Source: Tamarix chinensis (Eukaryota > Streptophyta > Magnoliopsida > Caryophyllales > Tamaricaceae). From it: a DNA stretch of 64,000 nucleotides. The notes beneath the pieces are model-generated. The model was not told the origin of the DNA, ran no database searches, and worked only from the letters and a program-made list of their open reading frames with translations. This document shows, in pieces, positions 23,151-37,100 of this stretch (positions are counted from its first letter, which is position 1; every line of letters begins with the position of its first letter). The DNA is taken from positions 55,094,444 to 55,158,443 of the forward strand of contig CM060174.1 in the NCBI GenBank assembly GCA_030549775.1, read 5' to 3'. A program made the position numbers and the translations under genes.

Positions 23151-25151
23151 GCTTAGTCTATCAAAAAAACTATCTTTAATAATGAGATATTAATAACTAA
23201 CAACAAAACTGGTGTAAAAAGTATTAAAAATTTTAACATATAAGTGTTAATAATAGTTTCTATAACCAACCATTATTAAAATATTTTCAATAATAATTAT
23301 TTTAAAAAACCATTATTAAAATCCACAAGTGGCACACTACACACTAATTTATGTTAAACTTTTGATAATGGTTATATGTAAAAACTACTATTAAAATATC
23401 ATAAAAAATGGTCATTGAAATACCTATTATTAAAATATATTTCTAGGGTTCTAAGAAGCTATATTATTTTATAGTTTTTGATAACAATTACTATGATTTT
23501 TTCTTTATTCTATTCTTGAGAAATGTTTGTTTTATTTTTTTTAAGGTTTGTGCTTGTTGCTTCCACCATGGGAAATAACAACCATTTCTTACACCTCATT
23601 TCACTAGCGTTTCACGTCTTGCTAAGCTACCAAAATCTTAAGCAAATAGAATCAAGTATGAATGATTATCTATTTTTTTAATGTTGCTCTTTAGGTTTTG
23701 TAGAAATTTTAATTTCTAGTTCTATTGATAAGATCAATAAAAAAAATCATCTTTGGCTCTCTACATTGTCAATTTTCTTTTTATCTACTCTACATTACAC
23801 AAAAATGTTTCTCTTATTTTAGCTCTTATTGTGTTTGAAAATTTTGGTATTCTCATGCTTGATTCATGCATGCAACTCGTTACATTGTGAAATTTCGGTC
23901 CTCTTCCCCAACCATTTGAAATGTTGTACTTATAGTGTTTTGTGTTCTTATTATTAATTCATTGCACAACTGTAGAACATATAGCATGTAAAGCATGCTT
24001 TAATGATTGGTGATGCATGATATATTGATATCAAAATTAGGGTGTTTTCAGTAGGTTTCTAAAATTTAGAGGCCCTTTATAAGTACTATTACTATCACTT
24101 CATTGATGATATGTGTTTCTAATATAATAGCTAATTGAACTTGTGAATGTGATGAAAATATTGTCAATTTTCTATTTTTCTTATCTATTGGTTGTTGGTT
24201 AGCTACTATTTTAGGGGTCATATAGACACACACACATTGTTTGTTAACTATTACTTTTTTCTAATCATTTTGTTGCTTATTTACTTCTACTTGCTAAAAA
24301 TAGACTAGTTTGACCTTATAAGGTTTATATAGTTTTTTAAGATATGATATAGTATATTTATTATTATTTTATTGAGGATTTTATATATTTTGGAATTTAG
24401 AAGGCTTAGAGAGAAACATTGATAATAGATAAACTGATTGTTATCTTTTGTAGGTAGTCAAATGTTGCACGTACTTCTTACATACCCTCCACCATGTTTT
24501 TAGATGTCAAACTTTATGGATATTAATATTCTTGTGATGTGGTTATATGGGGACCTTGGTCACTTGGTAGATAGATGTTCTTGCTTTCATCTATATATGT
24601 TAAGATTGAATCACTTGGTGTTGACCCTACCTCGGATGGAGCCATGGATAGGTTCTATAACTAGTTATTTTGAGTTGTTATCATTGATTTTCCATACCTA
24701 ATATTTTTGAGAGTGAGGTGTTTGTGAGGCTTCAAGATTAGAAAGTTAGATAGCTTATTATAATAATTAACAACTAGAGTTTTCAGCATAGCTCACCTCC
24801 AAGTATTTACAGTAGATTTTCTATCAAGGTGGATGGACTCTCTAATAATGAAGTAAGGGAGTAGAAGAATCTTCGGTGCAAGTGAACTTGGAGAAAACTC
24901 TACGTATAATGGTTCTTGTTAGTTTTTGGGTTTTAATAGCCTTTTGATGTATATAGTAATGCAGCTACCTTAGGGTTTCTATTAGTTTTTACACCAATAG
25001 TTTAAATCCTTTTCTGTGTGTGTAAGTGCTAATTTCATTATGTTAATACATTAATATCAATTGTATGACCTGATATATTATATATATGTGAATTAATTGT
25101 TTCTAAGCATGAGAGTGTTTTGGAATTCTTTTTTCAAAAATCTCTAATTTG

Positions 25152-25153
<2 letters not shown>

Positions 25154-25189
<36 letters not shown>
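25154..25189. repeat. (TG)n microsatellite
   Basis: About 17 TG units in the 5' part of the CACTA element. Confidence 0.95.
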
Positions 25190-25191
<2 letters not shown>

Positions 25192-25549
25192 TATACACAT
25201 AGATTATAAAATTATGTCTAGGGAATGAATATATGCAACCTTTAGGCCTAGGGACTATATATAAGCGGCGGAGTTTCTTTTTATTGACTATTTAGTGAAA
25301 CATGCTCAAGACCCTAGTAGGATAGGTTACCCTTATTTGTAAATGAAATTGATAGAAGTTATAGTCATTAGATATGACATGGTAAGACAAAGTCTAAATA
25401 TAACAATGATGAAGATAAGAAGGAAAGTAGCAAACCATTTGAGAACTATAAGGGATATTATTTAGAGGATATGATTTATAAGGTTAAAGAAATTTTGGGG
25501 GATTATCGTAAAATTTTTGAGAAGTTAGTGACTTGGAGAAACCCTTATA

Positions 25550-27500
25550 TTATGTTTATACAATGTTTAATAGGTTATCTAGTACTCTAAGGTTGTACTA
25601 CTTGAAAGCATATAACTAATGGAGTAAGAAGAGCTTTACAATTCTATTGGCACTTTTGAAAGAGATCCTTCTAGATAATAATGTTTTACCCAATTGTACC
25701 TATGAAATAATGAAGATTATTGTATGTATGGGAATGACTTATGATAAGATACACGAATACCTAATAATTTCATAGTATATGCAAAATTTTATAGTTGTTC
25801 TAACCTTTAATGTAAACCATCATGATATAAGAAGAAAAAGGTATATAGTAAGGTGGTGTGGTATTTTCCTATAATAATAAGATTCATTTTGGTGTTTCAT
25901 GATGTTTAAGATGCTAATATCTTGAGATGGCATAATAATGTAAGGATAAATGATAGATTCCTTATACATCCATTTTATTCTCTATAGTGGATGATTATTG
26001 ATTGTGTGTTTCTTAAATTTGGTGAAGAAGTGATAAACATGTATCTAATTACACTTTCTATAGATGGAATGAATCTGCATAATTGAGTAAACTATATTAT
26101 ATGGGTAGTATTTTTGCCATGTATAATCTATTGTTGTGGATCAATATGAAACACAATTATATGATGTTGTATTTACTTATATCGGAGTTAAACCAACCAA
26201 TTAATGATATTATTACCTATTTTACACTATTGATTGATAATTTTAAGTTCTTGTGGGAAATGGGATTAAGGGAATTTAATGCATATCATGAAGAGAATTT
26301 CACTATGAGAACCATGTTAGCCTATATTATAAATGATTTTCTAGCATATAATAACATGTCAGGTTATAGTATTAAATCTTATTTTAAATGACTAATATGT
26401 GAGAAGAATACCTCATTATAATAGATAAAACATGGTCAAAAGACTGTCTATATTGAAGTATATAGGTTTTTTACCAAGGAATCATCTTATTGTAATTAAA
26501 GGAAAGAATTCAATAGCTTGCTAAAAGTATAGGTAGCACCCATTCCATTGATGGGTTGGCAAGTGTATTTAAAGATGATAAGCTTTAAATTCGAGTTAGT
26601 AAAGAAGAAAAACGTTAAGGCTCTATTAGTTGGGTGGAAGAAGATGTTAATATTCTTCAAACTTTATTATTGGGAGTCTTTGTATGTGAGATATGTCCTT
26701 GATATGATGCATATCAAGAAAAATATATATGATAATCTTGTTTGGTACATTACTAAATGTTCCACAAAAATGTAGGGTTAATTATTGAATTGGTATGGTA
26801 GATATAGGCATTAGATAGGAATAGGCGCTACAAAGTAATGAAAGAAGAACTTATTTACCGTTGGTTTGTCATACTCTCTCTAGAAAAGATAAAATTTCTT
26901 GTTGTGAACGTTTTGACGTTTGTTGAGGTTTTAAAAGGGTATTGTTAAAATATCATAGGGCTCAAGTTGATGAAATAGTTAATTTTAATCAACATGAATT
27001 CTTATGATAGTCATATTTTGATGAAACATTTTTGATCAATATCTATATGTAGGATTTTAGCAATGCGTGTTTGAATTGCTGTCAATAGGCATTGTTAATT
27101 TTTAAACATGCTTTTCTCTAAAATCATATAACTTGAACTTTTTCACTCCTTGTAAAGAGGGGTTCTAATTTTTTGGAATCTTGAAATGTACTTCTTGTCC
27201 TCATTATTTAAAATTATGATACATCTAACCGATCACTCAATTCATAAGGTAAAAATGTTATGACTTTTTCATGGGTATTGGATATACCCCTTTGATTTTT
27301 TTTATGAATATTATTAATGGCTATATGAAGAATAAATATAGATCAAAAGGATGCATTATTGAGAGTGATATAGTAGAAGAGGCAATTGAGTTATACACCA
27401 ATTACTTGTCATATGTTGAAATTATCGTTATTCTTATATTTTGGCATGCACAAAAGAATGAAGGATAGGGGATTAGGGGTAAATAATTTGTGCATTTAGA
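25550..27500 (+). pseudogene. TNP2 transposase remnant
   Basis: The segments read in family order. 25590-25800 has LYYLKAYN.WSKKSFTILLALL and a MGMTYDKIHEY block. 25840-26090 has VVWYFPIIIRF, LRWHNNVRIND and LITLSIDGMN. 26083-26391 has a WINMKHNYMMLYLLI block, PINDIITYFTLLI and FLAYNNMSGYS. 26630-26775 has WKKMLIFFKLYYW then LDMMHIKKNIYDN. 27271-27468 has YMKNKYRSKGCIIES. Known TNP2 proteins have MKQ..F.L.MLIPG..PGNDID and LDVMHIEKNVCDN at these places. Numerous stops make it non-functional. Confidence 0.85.
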
Positions 27501-27869
27501 TGTCAACATGTTTCACAAAGCACATTTATATATGCTACATATCATTGATGGTGTTTCTCCATGCATTCATTAAGGATGGAAACCTCATTAAAGAGCAATA
27601 AGTGGATGAATGATAAACATAATCTTTCCTTCATAAACTAGCTTAGAGATTGCATCATTCTACTCATTGGGCATTCACCAACCCCAATTTTTGATACTTT
27701 GCATTATTCACTCCAAAATCTTCTCACATACTAGTAATGCTATCAACAATTTCACTTTCTATAAGAAATAGTAAGGTGAGAAAAGTACCATGTAGAATAG
27801 TAAGCTAACTGAAGGGGCTAAGGCAATAAATAGCATTACTATGAAGGAAAAGAGTCTAACTTATGCATA

Positions 27870-28140
27870 TATTATTTATTATAGTGTGATTGAATAGATA
27901 TGAGAGTTAGATTATATTGTGTTTACAGTTCCTATTTTTGGATGCCTATAGGTTGATAATAGTCATGGAGTTAGATATGAAGAAGGGTTCATATTAGTAG
28001 ATCTCAATAAGGTAGGGAATAAACAAAATCCAAATGTCTTGGAATCACAAGCAACATTTTTTGTCACATATCATACTGATAAAATATGATATGTGGTACT
28101 ATCTATGAAGAAAAGAAATGGCAATGATAATGATGATGAA
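27870..28140 (+). pseudogene. DUF4216-like remnant
   Basis: Reads YYSVIE.I.ELDYIVFTVPIF, then HGVRYEEGFILVDLNKVGN and NVLESQATFFVTYHTDKI.YVVLS. This fits the DUF4216 pattern (ELDY..F.VPLF.C.W.D, G...DE.GF.LV....G..DPF.LASQ..QVFYV.D) that follows TNP2 in CACTA elements. Confidence 0.75.
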
Positions 28141-28479
28141 AATGATGCCCATTGGGAAAATTTGTTTCATGGTTATTCAAGAAACTCAATCATTCAATAT
28201 CGATGATAATAATATTATTAAGGAGGATATATATGTAAGGGATAATCATCTTGAAGGAATTTATATATAAAATCATGAAATCAATCCAAAATCAATTGTG
28301 AAAAAGAAGAAGAAGAATGAAAAGAAGGTAATGTGGTAATTACATGACATTCTAATATGATATGAGTTTGTGTTATTTTTATATTTATGTAATAAATATA
28401 TGATGTGTTAAAAAATTATGTTAACTTAGTTCTTGTGATAATATAATAATTCATTCATTTATATTTTATAGAGATATGG

Positions 28480-28740
28480 GTATTGGAGAAGACCGTTATT
28501 AAAAATGATATTCGTGATGAGGAAAGGAAGGGGGCCACTATGATGAAGATAGTCACATATGTGATAAATAAGGGGAGAAGGTGGAGTTATAACATGAGAG
28601 ATCTTCCTACAGGAAAGAATAGAGACATTTTTCTTACTTACATCCCACTAGCTACTCAAAAATCATGTCTCTATTAGTATCCAAAGTTAGAAGCAAGTTG
28701 ATGAAGGTGGTAAAGAATATATTTGGTAAAGAATAAAGGT
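28480..28740 (+). pseudogene. Ptta/En_Spm-like (Transposase_24 type) remnant
   Basis: A 64-codon open segment reads RKGATMMKIVTYVINKGRRW, then DLPTGKNRDIFLTYIPLA and a KSCLY block, with an in-frame stop just after. It resembles the RG.T.M...........V.....GQP.G.N...F.S..G...R..VP pattern of the second CACTA protein. The remainder is broken up to about 29.0 kb. Confidence 0.6.
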
Positions 28741-30387
28741 ATTTTTTTTATTTTTTATTTATTTATTTTAGTATGTCAAATGTTGTTAACTTCAATACAT
28801 TGATTTTAATATTAAGGTTATACAAATATGTTTCATTTTGTAGAGAATATTCACCTTGCTAGATGAGCAAATGATGAGGCTACTATGCCATTATGGTGAG
28901 CACCTAAGAATTTTTAGGGTATACTTGGAAAAGAAAAAAGATGTACAGAATTAAAGATTAATCTTTATACCAAAAAACACCTAAGTTTTTTCTTTTCATT
29001 GATAAAAAAGGATAAGGATGAGTTTGTGACACTTAGCCAAACCAAAGAATATCATGTTTTAGTTACACTACACTTATAAGTTTTAACTATGAATATTATA
29101 TTATTATTTGATATTTCATTATTATTTTGGCTTTTTAATAGAGGAGAGAAGTGTAAATAATTTAGCAAGTGCTAATAATAATAGGCTCATATATACTATG
29201 AGTCTCAAAGACTGTGTAGGTCTTAAGGAATAGTTAGTATGAAATTATAGTTTATTTTTTAAAATGTCTATGAATAAATATTATAGTAATATTCTTTGAA
29301 GTGATCTTTATGTCACCTGTTATGTATATAGCTAAAGACATATCAATTGGATCCATGTAACTTATCAATAAATGTCAGTACCTTATGAAGGAAAGGTAAA
29401 ATAACACCCACTAAAAAGTATGTTAATGAAGAGGGTACAATAAGCTGTGAAGATAATTGTAAGTTTAAAACATATGTATAGTTATCTAGTTAGTGTCATT
29501 CACAACGTTAGTATATATATTATGTCTTGATTCCAAATTTCAATATATTACACATATATTAGGAAGATCTTAAATGATTAGACTCAATGGGGTACACCAA
29601 TGACTATAGCCTTATTTTAGAAGCTACAAGAAAATAAGAGCACTCCAAAAGGCACATGGATCTTGAACTAGAGGTTACAAAAATAGTAGTATTTCATTAA
29701 CCTTATTAGATAAACAACCAAGTGGCTCTCCTAACCCATAAACTAAATTAGGCATTTAATCGGATGGATAATGTGGATAAAGAGTTATCAATTATCAAAT
29801 TTCAAGGGGTACAACCATTTAATTCACATGATCTACTTCACATATCTTATATTGACAGTGTTAGGGACAACTGTGAAGAAGATCCATGTTTTTCTTCCCT
29901 TTTATAGGTAAGACTTTGTTTTTTTGAATTGTATTTGTTATTAAATGTATCAAGTGTCAAATTTAATTAATACTTATACACATATTGAATATTTTGTATA
30001 AAATGTGATATGTTAGCAAGTGATCTCTCAACTCTCCTAGCAAAAGTATCGGTATGCATCTATCATGGTGTCAAAGTGGATATAGTCTATGGTACTCCCT
30101 CAGTTTCATATCATAATGTTGTTAGCATATTGAATCTAATAGTGTATGACACCCTCGTAACTTATTATAAAGAAGGCAATGAGCTATGCATGGTGGGAAG
30201 AAATCTAGGAAGATTTATGTCACGGTTTGTAACATAGATATGTTTGAACTGTTGGAGAGGTATAATGCCATTATCCACAAATACCTTATTTATTCATGAT
30301 TTTAAAATAATTAGGTATTAATGTGTACTTTTTTTATTAACATAAATTTAGAAATACGATAAAAAAAGGCTTATAAGTCAATAGGAA

Positions 30388-30411
30388 ATATATATATATA
30401 TATATATATAT
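30388..30411. repeat. (AT)n microsatellite
   Basis: AT dinucleotide run inside the CACTA element. Confidence 0.9.
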
Positions 30412-31229
30412 TATAGGAGTATGCACTAATCCAAAGCTGGACCAAACAAATGGGCCTAGGCTAGACTAGAACCCAATTAAGAACCAAATTTTTTGTAAGC
30501 TAGGATCGGGGATCAGATAGATATTACTGGTCCAAGATCTATTATGACCAAAATTTGTAAATTATATAATTTTATATTAAAAGTATTTATTTTATAGATA
30601 AAATATTAATGAGATTCTAGGTCAAACTGGTTAAGATAAGATTGGAACTGGTTTAGGACCAAACATTTTTACTTCATAAGTGAAACCTAAACTAGAGACT
30701 GGAATATTGGTCCGATCTTGGACTAAAACCCAAAAAAATTGGGCGATCCAATCCAAAATTGTGGTTCTTACCAAGTTGTGAACACCCATAGTATTTGGTA
30801 AATCAAAGGAGGTGAATATAAAGGAAAGAAATTCAAAATATTGGCTTAATTTACCACACCAACGAGTCCATACCTACTAAGCAAAAAAGTCTAAGGTAAA
30901 GGAAAAGTTATCAAATTAAGGGACTTGGTTAACCTACCCTAGCCCTAGAACCTACAACTAGTTTTAGATTTGTTACATTTCTATGACAAAAACTACCTCA
31001 TACTGATATGATTATGGTTGACATACCTAAAAACTATATTGGGGTAAGCATGAGTTATCTAATAGGGAAATAGTTGATAAATGAAATTTGTAATAAATAA
31101 TGTATGTCACCTATAAGTGATACCATATATGTTAAGTAAGTGATATTTAATATATTATATCTCAATTAAAATGCATTATTTTGGAACTTTTATGATATAT
31201 TAGTCACTAATAAATATGAATAGTTAATA

Positions 31230-32060
31230 TTTTCCATAGGTTGGAGGCTCAAATAGATGAGAAGGAAGGGATATCTAAATTATTTACATTTGTTTACCCA
31301 TACACCTTATATGATAGCCATCTAATAAGAGATGTTCATCAATAGGTAAATTATCTAGCAAATGGCATGAAAAAAGGGAGATACAAACAAGCTTTATTTT
31401 GTATCTTATTTCATTACTAGACATTGGAGTTTCTACATTGTTCGTCCTTCAAAAAATGTTGTGTATGTGTTTGATCCCAAAAGGCATTAAGTAGTTCCTT
31501 TTTGAGGTAGCTTGATCAATGATGAAGAATTTAATTAATATGTTAGTATATTGAGCTTGTTTCATTAGCTCATTTATGCATATATTATATACATTTACTC
31601 TAGCATATTTATAATATTTAGTATAATATTTATTAGGGTACTACACTTGGCATAAAAAGGTGGAATAGGTTCTACAAACCCATATAATCTTTAATATGTA
31701 TGTATGGAGGTCAAAAAGTCAAGGATTCTCTATATCTTATTAGTTTTAAATATTGTATCTCTATTAGATAAGCCTAATATGAGCTTTTGTGAAAATTTCA
31801 TTAACTCATTTATTCTAAAATATCCACAACAAACGAATGATAAAAATTATTAGAAATGGATCTCAAGATATAGATCCAAAAATCAATATGTTTCTTAGTC
31901 CATAACATAGCTATCAAGTTGACTATGGCATCTTTGATAATTTGTTTAATTCCTTACTAACTTAATGTGATTTGTAGTTTTATGACTTCAAATATGTAAA
32001 AGGTGGGGGATACAATATTGATGAAGTTGATGAAGTAGGAGATCATTGAGCATGGCTAGT
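31230..32060 (+). pseudogene. Ulp1/C48 cysteine-protease-like remnant in the CACTA element
   Basis: At 31415-31480 the plus strand reads TRHWSFYIVRPSKNVVYVFD, matching the HW....V......V..FDS block around the catalytic His and Asp of C48 peptidases. At about 31980-32060 it reads FYDFKYVKGGGYNIDEVDEVGDH.AWLV, like the tail YY...FI......Y...EIDEVR..WA. Plant CACTA elements often carry such a domain. Stops and the missing Cys region make it inactive. Confidence 0.6.
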
Positions 32061-32159
32061 ACATTCACACATACATGAACAAGTTGTCATGAATTAGTCT
32101 CAACATGTTCAAGTGTGTGTCTAATGTTCATAACTTGCAAATTATACTTTTTAAGTTTT

Positions 32160-32560
32160 ATTTTGTATGTTTTAGGGATTTTAGAATTTTATTTTAGGTT
32201 TTAGGTTTACGTCACTTATTTTAGTTTTTTTATGTTCTTATTGGAGGGTTTGAGGTTGATGGTTTTAGGTTTAGTTTGAGGTTTTGGGTTTAGGATATAA
32301 TGGTTAGGATTTAAGGTTTAAAATAAGGGTTAGGGTTTGAGGTTTCAGTGTAGGGTTTATTTTTGTTTTTTATTTTATTTTAGGGTTTAGGTTTATTTCA
32401 CTTATTTTAGGGATTTTAGGTTTTTATTTTTGGGTTTTGGGCTAACACTTTAAGGTTTTGGTGCAAAGTTTAGGTATATATCCTAAAGTTCGAGGTTAGG
32501 GTGTATGGCTATGGTTTGGGTTTGAGGTTTTAGTGTAATGTTCAGGGTGAGAGTTTAAGC
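32160..32560 (+). repeat. Degenerate TTTAGGG-like array
   Basis: Many spaced GGGTTTAG / TTTAGGG / GGTTTAGG words, all in the same orientation, interleaved with GGTTTTAGG variants. It recalls the plant telomere repeat but without a clean tandem array. It lies near the right end of the CACTA element, downstream of the protease-like remnant. Confidence 0.55.
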
Positions 32561-33329
32561 TATCTAATCATATATTCTTCAAATTTTCATATATTGTCAT
32601 GCTTTCATATATGTTGTCCTTTTTACTTATGGATTATAACTTATATAGCATATGGTCATTATTCATTGTTAGGTAAAGCCTAAATTTAAACCACGATATA
32701 GTTATTAGTAATGCAGAAAGATGGAAGGATATGTGACAAGATAGTGAACATGTTCTCATTACAATATAATGCAATTTGTTAAGGACATGCATTTTGCTTG
32801 TGTAATTATAGCTTAAGCTACTCATGTTTTGTGAATATATATACATTGCCAAATTGAAATTTTAATGGATGTTTGTAGAATTAGTATATATTGAACATAC
32901 ATCTTTATATGTGATTTGGTTTAAGGGTTTAATAAAGGTTCTAACTAAACAATCGGTACTAAAGCACTTTAAAATAATGTTTGTTTATAATAAGCATTAT
33001 TAAATACACATCACACAACCCCATAAGGATAATTTTCAAAGTTTTTATAGTTTTTTATTATGGATTTACTTTAATAACCATTGTTGTATTTTACTTTTAA
33101 TAACTATTTTTAATTAATAACCATTATTAAATGGGAACTATTTCATAATTTTTAACCTACTAGATAATGGTTTGAGCATAAAAACAATTATTAAAATTGT
33201 TTTTTGATAATGGTTTTTTAATTTAAATTTAAATTTGATAATAGGAAATTTAATAATAGTTTATAATATTTATTAAAAACCTTTCAAACCCATTATTAAA
33301 CCCTTAATATGTAGAAGTGTTATATTTCC

Positions 33330-33675
33330 ATTATGGTGGGATGAGATGTGATATTGGTGTCATTAGAGTATTTATACATTAGTGGTGGGATGGGATGACC
33401 TATGTTACTTTGTAAGATACCATGACAAGTTTATGGCCGAGAGCTAGTGTAATTGCTTGAATATCTTAGCCATTGGACTTGTGATTATAATAATAGAGCA
33501 TTCAATGGTGTCATTATAAGGCATTCTTATTTATTTTGGCATTACCATGTTATTGAATGTACATACTCCTTGATGAGACACTTGATTTATTTATGCCTTA
33601 TTTAAGTAACTAATATCTATTGTGAGCATAAATTCTATTTATATCATAATTATCTTATAGTAAAAGCCTTATTAT
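33330..33675. other. Gene-free stretch between CACTA right end and an LTR head
   Basis: AT-rich, with a short repeated GTGGGATGRGATG motif at about 33337 and 33386. No coding region was recognised. It may be the rest of the LTR disrupted by the CACTA insertion, but no firm alignment was found. Confidence 0.3.
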
Positions 33676-34583
33676 GTGTAACACCCCATAAATTAGACCT
33701 ATAATGTATGAAAATTAATGTTTTTGATGATGATTTGATGGTGGTTGATCTTATTTGGAAATGTATTATGGGTTTGATTTACAAAGGATTGGAAAAAGAG
33801 AAACAAAATGGTTTTAAGGTGCACCAATTGCTTGGTAGTATAAAAATTGACTTGTTTGTCATTTATATTTAGTTTTTAGGTCAAGGTAACCAATCGAATA
33901 GTTCAGGAAAATCGATTAACTAGTTCCCCTAACCTAAGTAATTTTTTTATTTAATTTAAGTTTAAATAAGTCTTCTAATAATCTTGAATATTAGAAATTA
34001 AGCTCAAAAATGTTCTAAATCATCTTTAATGGTTTGTGACAATTAATCCAAGATTTTCTCTGCATTGACTGTATTTAGGGGGCTAAATTTTCACAAAGTG
34101 AGTGATGAACTAAGAACATGTTGTCATTTTCTTCCTCTAATTCTGTATCTTATATGTCTATCAATTCAAATGAATCCTTTACAATCATGATAGATAATAT
34201 GACCTTACTTCCCTTTCCTTTTTATCTATTTTCCCTTCCTGTGTCGTCTGTGGTGCATTACCTTGGAACTCATCAGCTATCACCATTTTAGACATGGAAA
34301 AATTCACCTTTTTCCATCTAAAATTTGCCTAAAGATACTTGAATTCAAGTAGGAAAGTTAGGGTTTTTAGTTATATAACCCATTACCCTCCATTCAACTT
34401 AATAACTTAGCCTCATTAATGAACTATAACCCCCTTTTTTTCTTGCCCCATAGGTAGTTAAGAGCTAGAGTGTGATTAAGCTATCAATGCTTACATGATT
34501 AATCACATTACTCATATAAGTATATATAAATAAATGACTATATGGCATTGTAATCAGAATATCATGAATGATTAAATGGAATG
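33676..34583 (+). repeat. Truncated gypsy LTR head
   Basis: It begins TGTAACACCCCATAAATTAG, a classic LTR start of this clade, and carries two motif copies at 33888-33935 (CCAATCGAATAGTT, AATCGATTAACTAGTT). The layout resembles the first 900 bp of the LTR at 40976. It stops where the next element's LTR begins. Confidence 0.5.
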
Positions 34584-35335
34584 TGATGCAGTAGAATCTC
34601 CATCTCAAGATTTAGCACATTTGGAGGTAGTAACAACTGTTTTGGAAAATCTGGAACACCTTCATGATAATACTAATAATATTTCATTAAGTGATTCTTA
34701 TAGGTATTACATACATTTGCAAGAATAGGACTTCACCAATTATATCTAATGTGCAAGACAATAATAATAAAACAGTTATAAAGTTGCATAGAAGTCAAAG
34801 CTACAAGAAATGAAGCTTGATTATAGATTATTTTATAAATTATCATGATTAGACTTTATGTAAGCTTTTTAATATCTTGTTATTGTAATTGTAACTCATT
34901 ATGCATACCATATGGACATGATTTGGTTTAACTCCTATATAATTAGGCCAATTGATTTGGGATTAATTGAGGAGATTTAAGCTTGGCCTCATTTTCATAT
35001 GTGTATATGTATAAGCTTTCTACATTTGATTGAGATATAGATGAATGAATCGAAGATTCAATGCACAAAAGGAGCAAAAGTCAAAATCTTAACTTCCTTT
35101 CTTCCTATCTTTCTCCCAAGTAAGCAATGACATTTATGAATAATTCTCCATAGAAATTAGAGATTTCTCTTTAGAATTTACTTTGATCTTAGAGTACATA
35201 AAAACATTCAAATCAAGATATCAATCATCCAACATCAAGTCCTTCTTACTTCTTAGTCGACTTTGTTGATACTTAAGCTAAAATTAAAGGTCTTGAAATT
35301 GTGAAAGATATTCATCGAATACCTTACAAATAAAA
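34584..35335 (+). repeat. 5' LTR of the second CRM-like element
   Basis: The first about 400 bp align with 40560-40970. The end is set only by the PBS-like TGGTTTCAAAGA, so it is approximate. Confidence 0.65.
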
Positions 35336-36539
35336 TTTTGGTTTCAAAGAACAAGTTTGGTTTGACACAAGTGAAGAAGGAGGCATTTTGGAGAAGAATC
35401 AAGCAAACACACTTCCTTCGACTTGAAATAGAGGTTCTTGATAATTCTTAACTTGATTCTTTGAATATTGATTGCTTTTCTTGAATTCTTACATGCATGA
35501 TATTAATATTTAATTGTTGGGTGTATTATTATAATAGTATTTAGAGTGATCTTGAAGTGATTCTTGAAATTTGACATTTAAATAATCAAGTTGAAGATGA
35601 TGATACATAATGCGTGTGTCAAATAGCTTAATGGGAAGTAACATGTATAGGTGCTACTTGTGTAGAATAAATTTGTTTTTGTATATTATGTATATGTCTA
35701 AGATAAATTTGCATGTGCAATTTAATCTTTAAATGGGTGTTTAAATGCATCAAAATTTAATGAAAGATAAAACCATGACCGATAAGCATAAGTTACAAGT
35801 TAGTCAAATGTGTGCTAGTGGATATGCAAGAATAAGTAAAGTTTAGTCCATCACTTGGAAATCTTGTTTGTGAAAAAATTTTATTTAATAAATTTAGTGT
35901 ATTTTTTAGAATTATCATTAAGAATGTTGCATATTATAACATAGGATACATACATAAACATAGTTAGGAATTGTTGAATATTGCAATTTGAATTCTATAT
36001 CAAGAATTTAACAAGAAACATGTGTTTTGATTTGATTGTGTATATGATAATATTTATTATTGGTTTTGTTTTTGATTCATTGGAATCAATAGTTTCTGCA
36101 AGAACTAACATGAAAACTAAAGGAAAAGTCTTAAGAGATTCAGATTACAATCAAATCTTAAGGACTCACTAATCATTTATTAAGTGTGTTAACGAAGTTG
36201 ATTCATCTGGAGGGAGAACTGAATGTTCAAGAAATTTTTGAGACAATCCAAAATCTCTCAATCAATTTGGCAATGACCAATACACAAATTCAACAACTTT
36301 CTACAATGAATATTCAATTACAAAGGATGGAGTCTAGCATTGTTGAGCAAGATTAGGTACAAAATTTTCAATAACAAAAGGAGTTCTTTATAATCGAATG
36401 GGAAGTGTTGCAAAGCCTATCTATCCAACAAGAGGAAGACATTTGAAATCATGATTAGAGTATGAATAAGAGTCATAAGGTAGTGAAAGTGGTGGAAGGA
36501 ACAATGTTCATCAATCAAGGCATCATCATAAAGAAGATA

Positions 36540-37100
36540 CAAGTATCAAACTTGATATTTCTAATTTCAATGGTAAACTTGATGTTAAAATTTTTCTTGA
36601 ATGGTTGCATGAGGTAGAGGATATTTTTGAATTCAAGGATTATCATGATGAGCAAATATGTAAATTAGATACTCTTAAGTTTAAGAAGCTTACTATAATT
36701 TGGTATGATAACTTGAGAGAAATATAGAAAGGGAAGGTAAATCTAAAATCAAATCTTAGGATAAGCTTAAGAAACATTTGAGAAAAAAAAGTATACCTAA
36801 AGAGTATGAAAAAATAGTTACATTAGATTGACTATCCTTAGACAAGGATTTTTAAGTGTTGAAGAATATGTTAGGGAATTCAAGAGGTTAGCATTTATAT
36901 GTAATATCCATGAGAGGAAGGAACAAACATTTTCTAGATTTCTAAGTGGCCTTAACATGATGATTTGAGATAAAGTTGAAACTTTTCTATATGATTCTCT
37001 TGATGATATGATTTATCTCTCTTTGATATTTGAAAATTAAATCAAATCTACTAAGCCTCGTGCCAATAAAAGTAATTCTTCTACAAATTAGTACTCAAGT
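36540..37100 (+). pseudogene. Gag remnant of the second CRM-like element
   Basis: Reads ISNFNGKLDVKIFLEWLHEV, then DIFEFKDYHDEQICKLD and LTIIWYDNL. This is the same arrangement as IPRFNGRNDPDYYFEWERKI and SWYHNL in the gag at 17327. Stops follow from 36726 on. Confidence 0.75.

Larger units (their letters stand above)
23160..33320 (+). mobile_element. CACTA (En/Spm) DNA transposon, decayed
   Basis: Both flanks carry clusters of short inverted repeats of the AATAATGGTT / AACCATTATT type (about 23180-23460 and 33020-33310), which is how CACTA subterminal regions look. Between them, plus-strand remnants of a TNP2 transposase, DUF4216, a Ptta-like domain and a C48-protease-like domain lie in the order usual for plant CACTA elements. 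The right end may be GTAGAAGTG near 33321. A matching CACTA left terminus and a 3-bp TSD could not be fixed, so both ends are approximate. Confidence 0.75.

Noticed and set aside
32634..32852. Minus-strand ORF of 72 codons
   Set aside because: No recognisable motif. It lies in non-coding CACTA sequence and has no supporting context.
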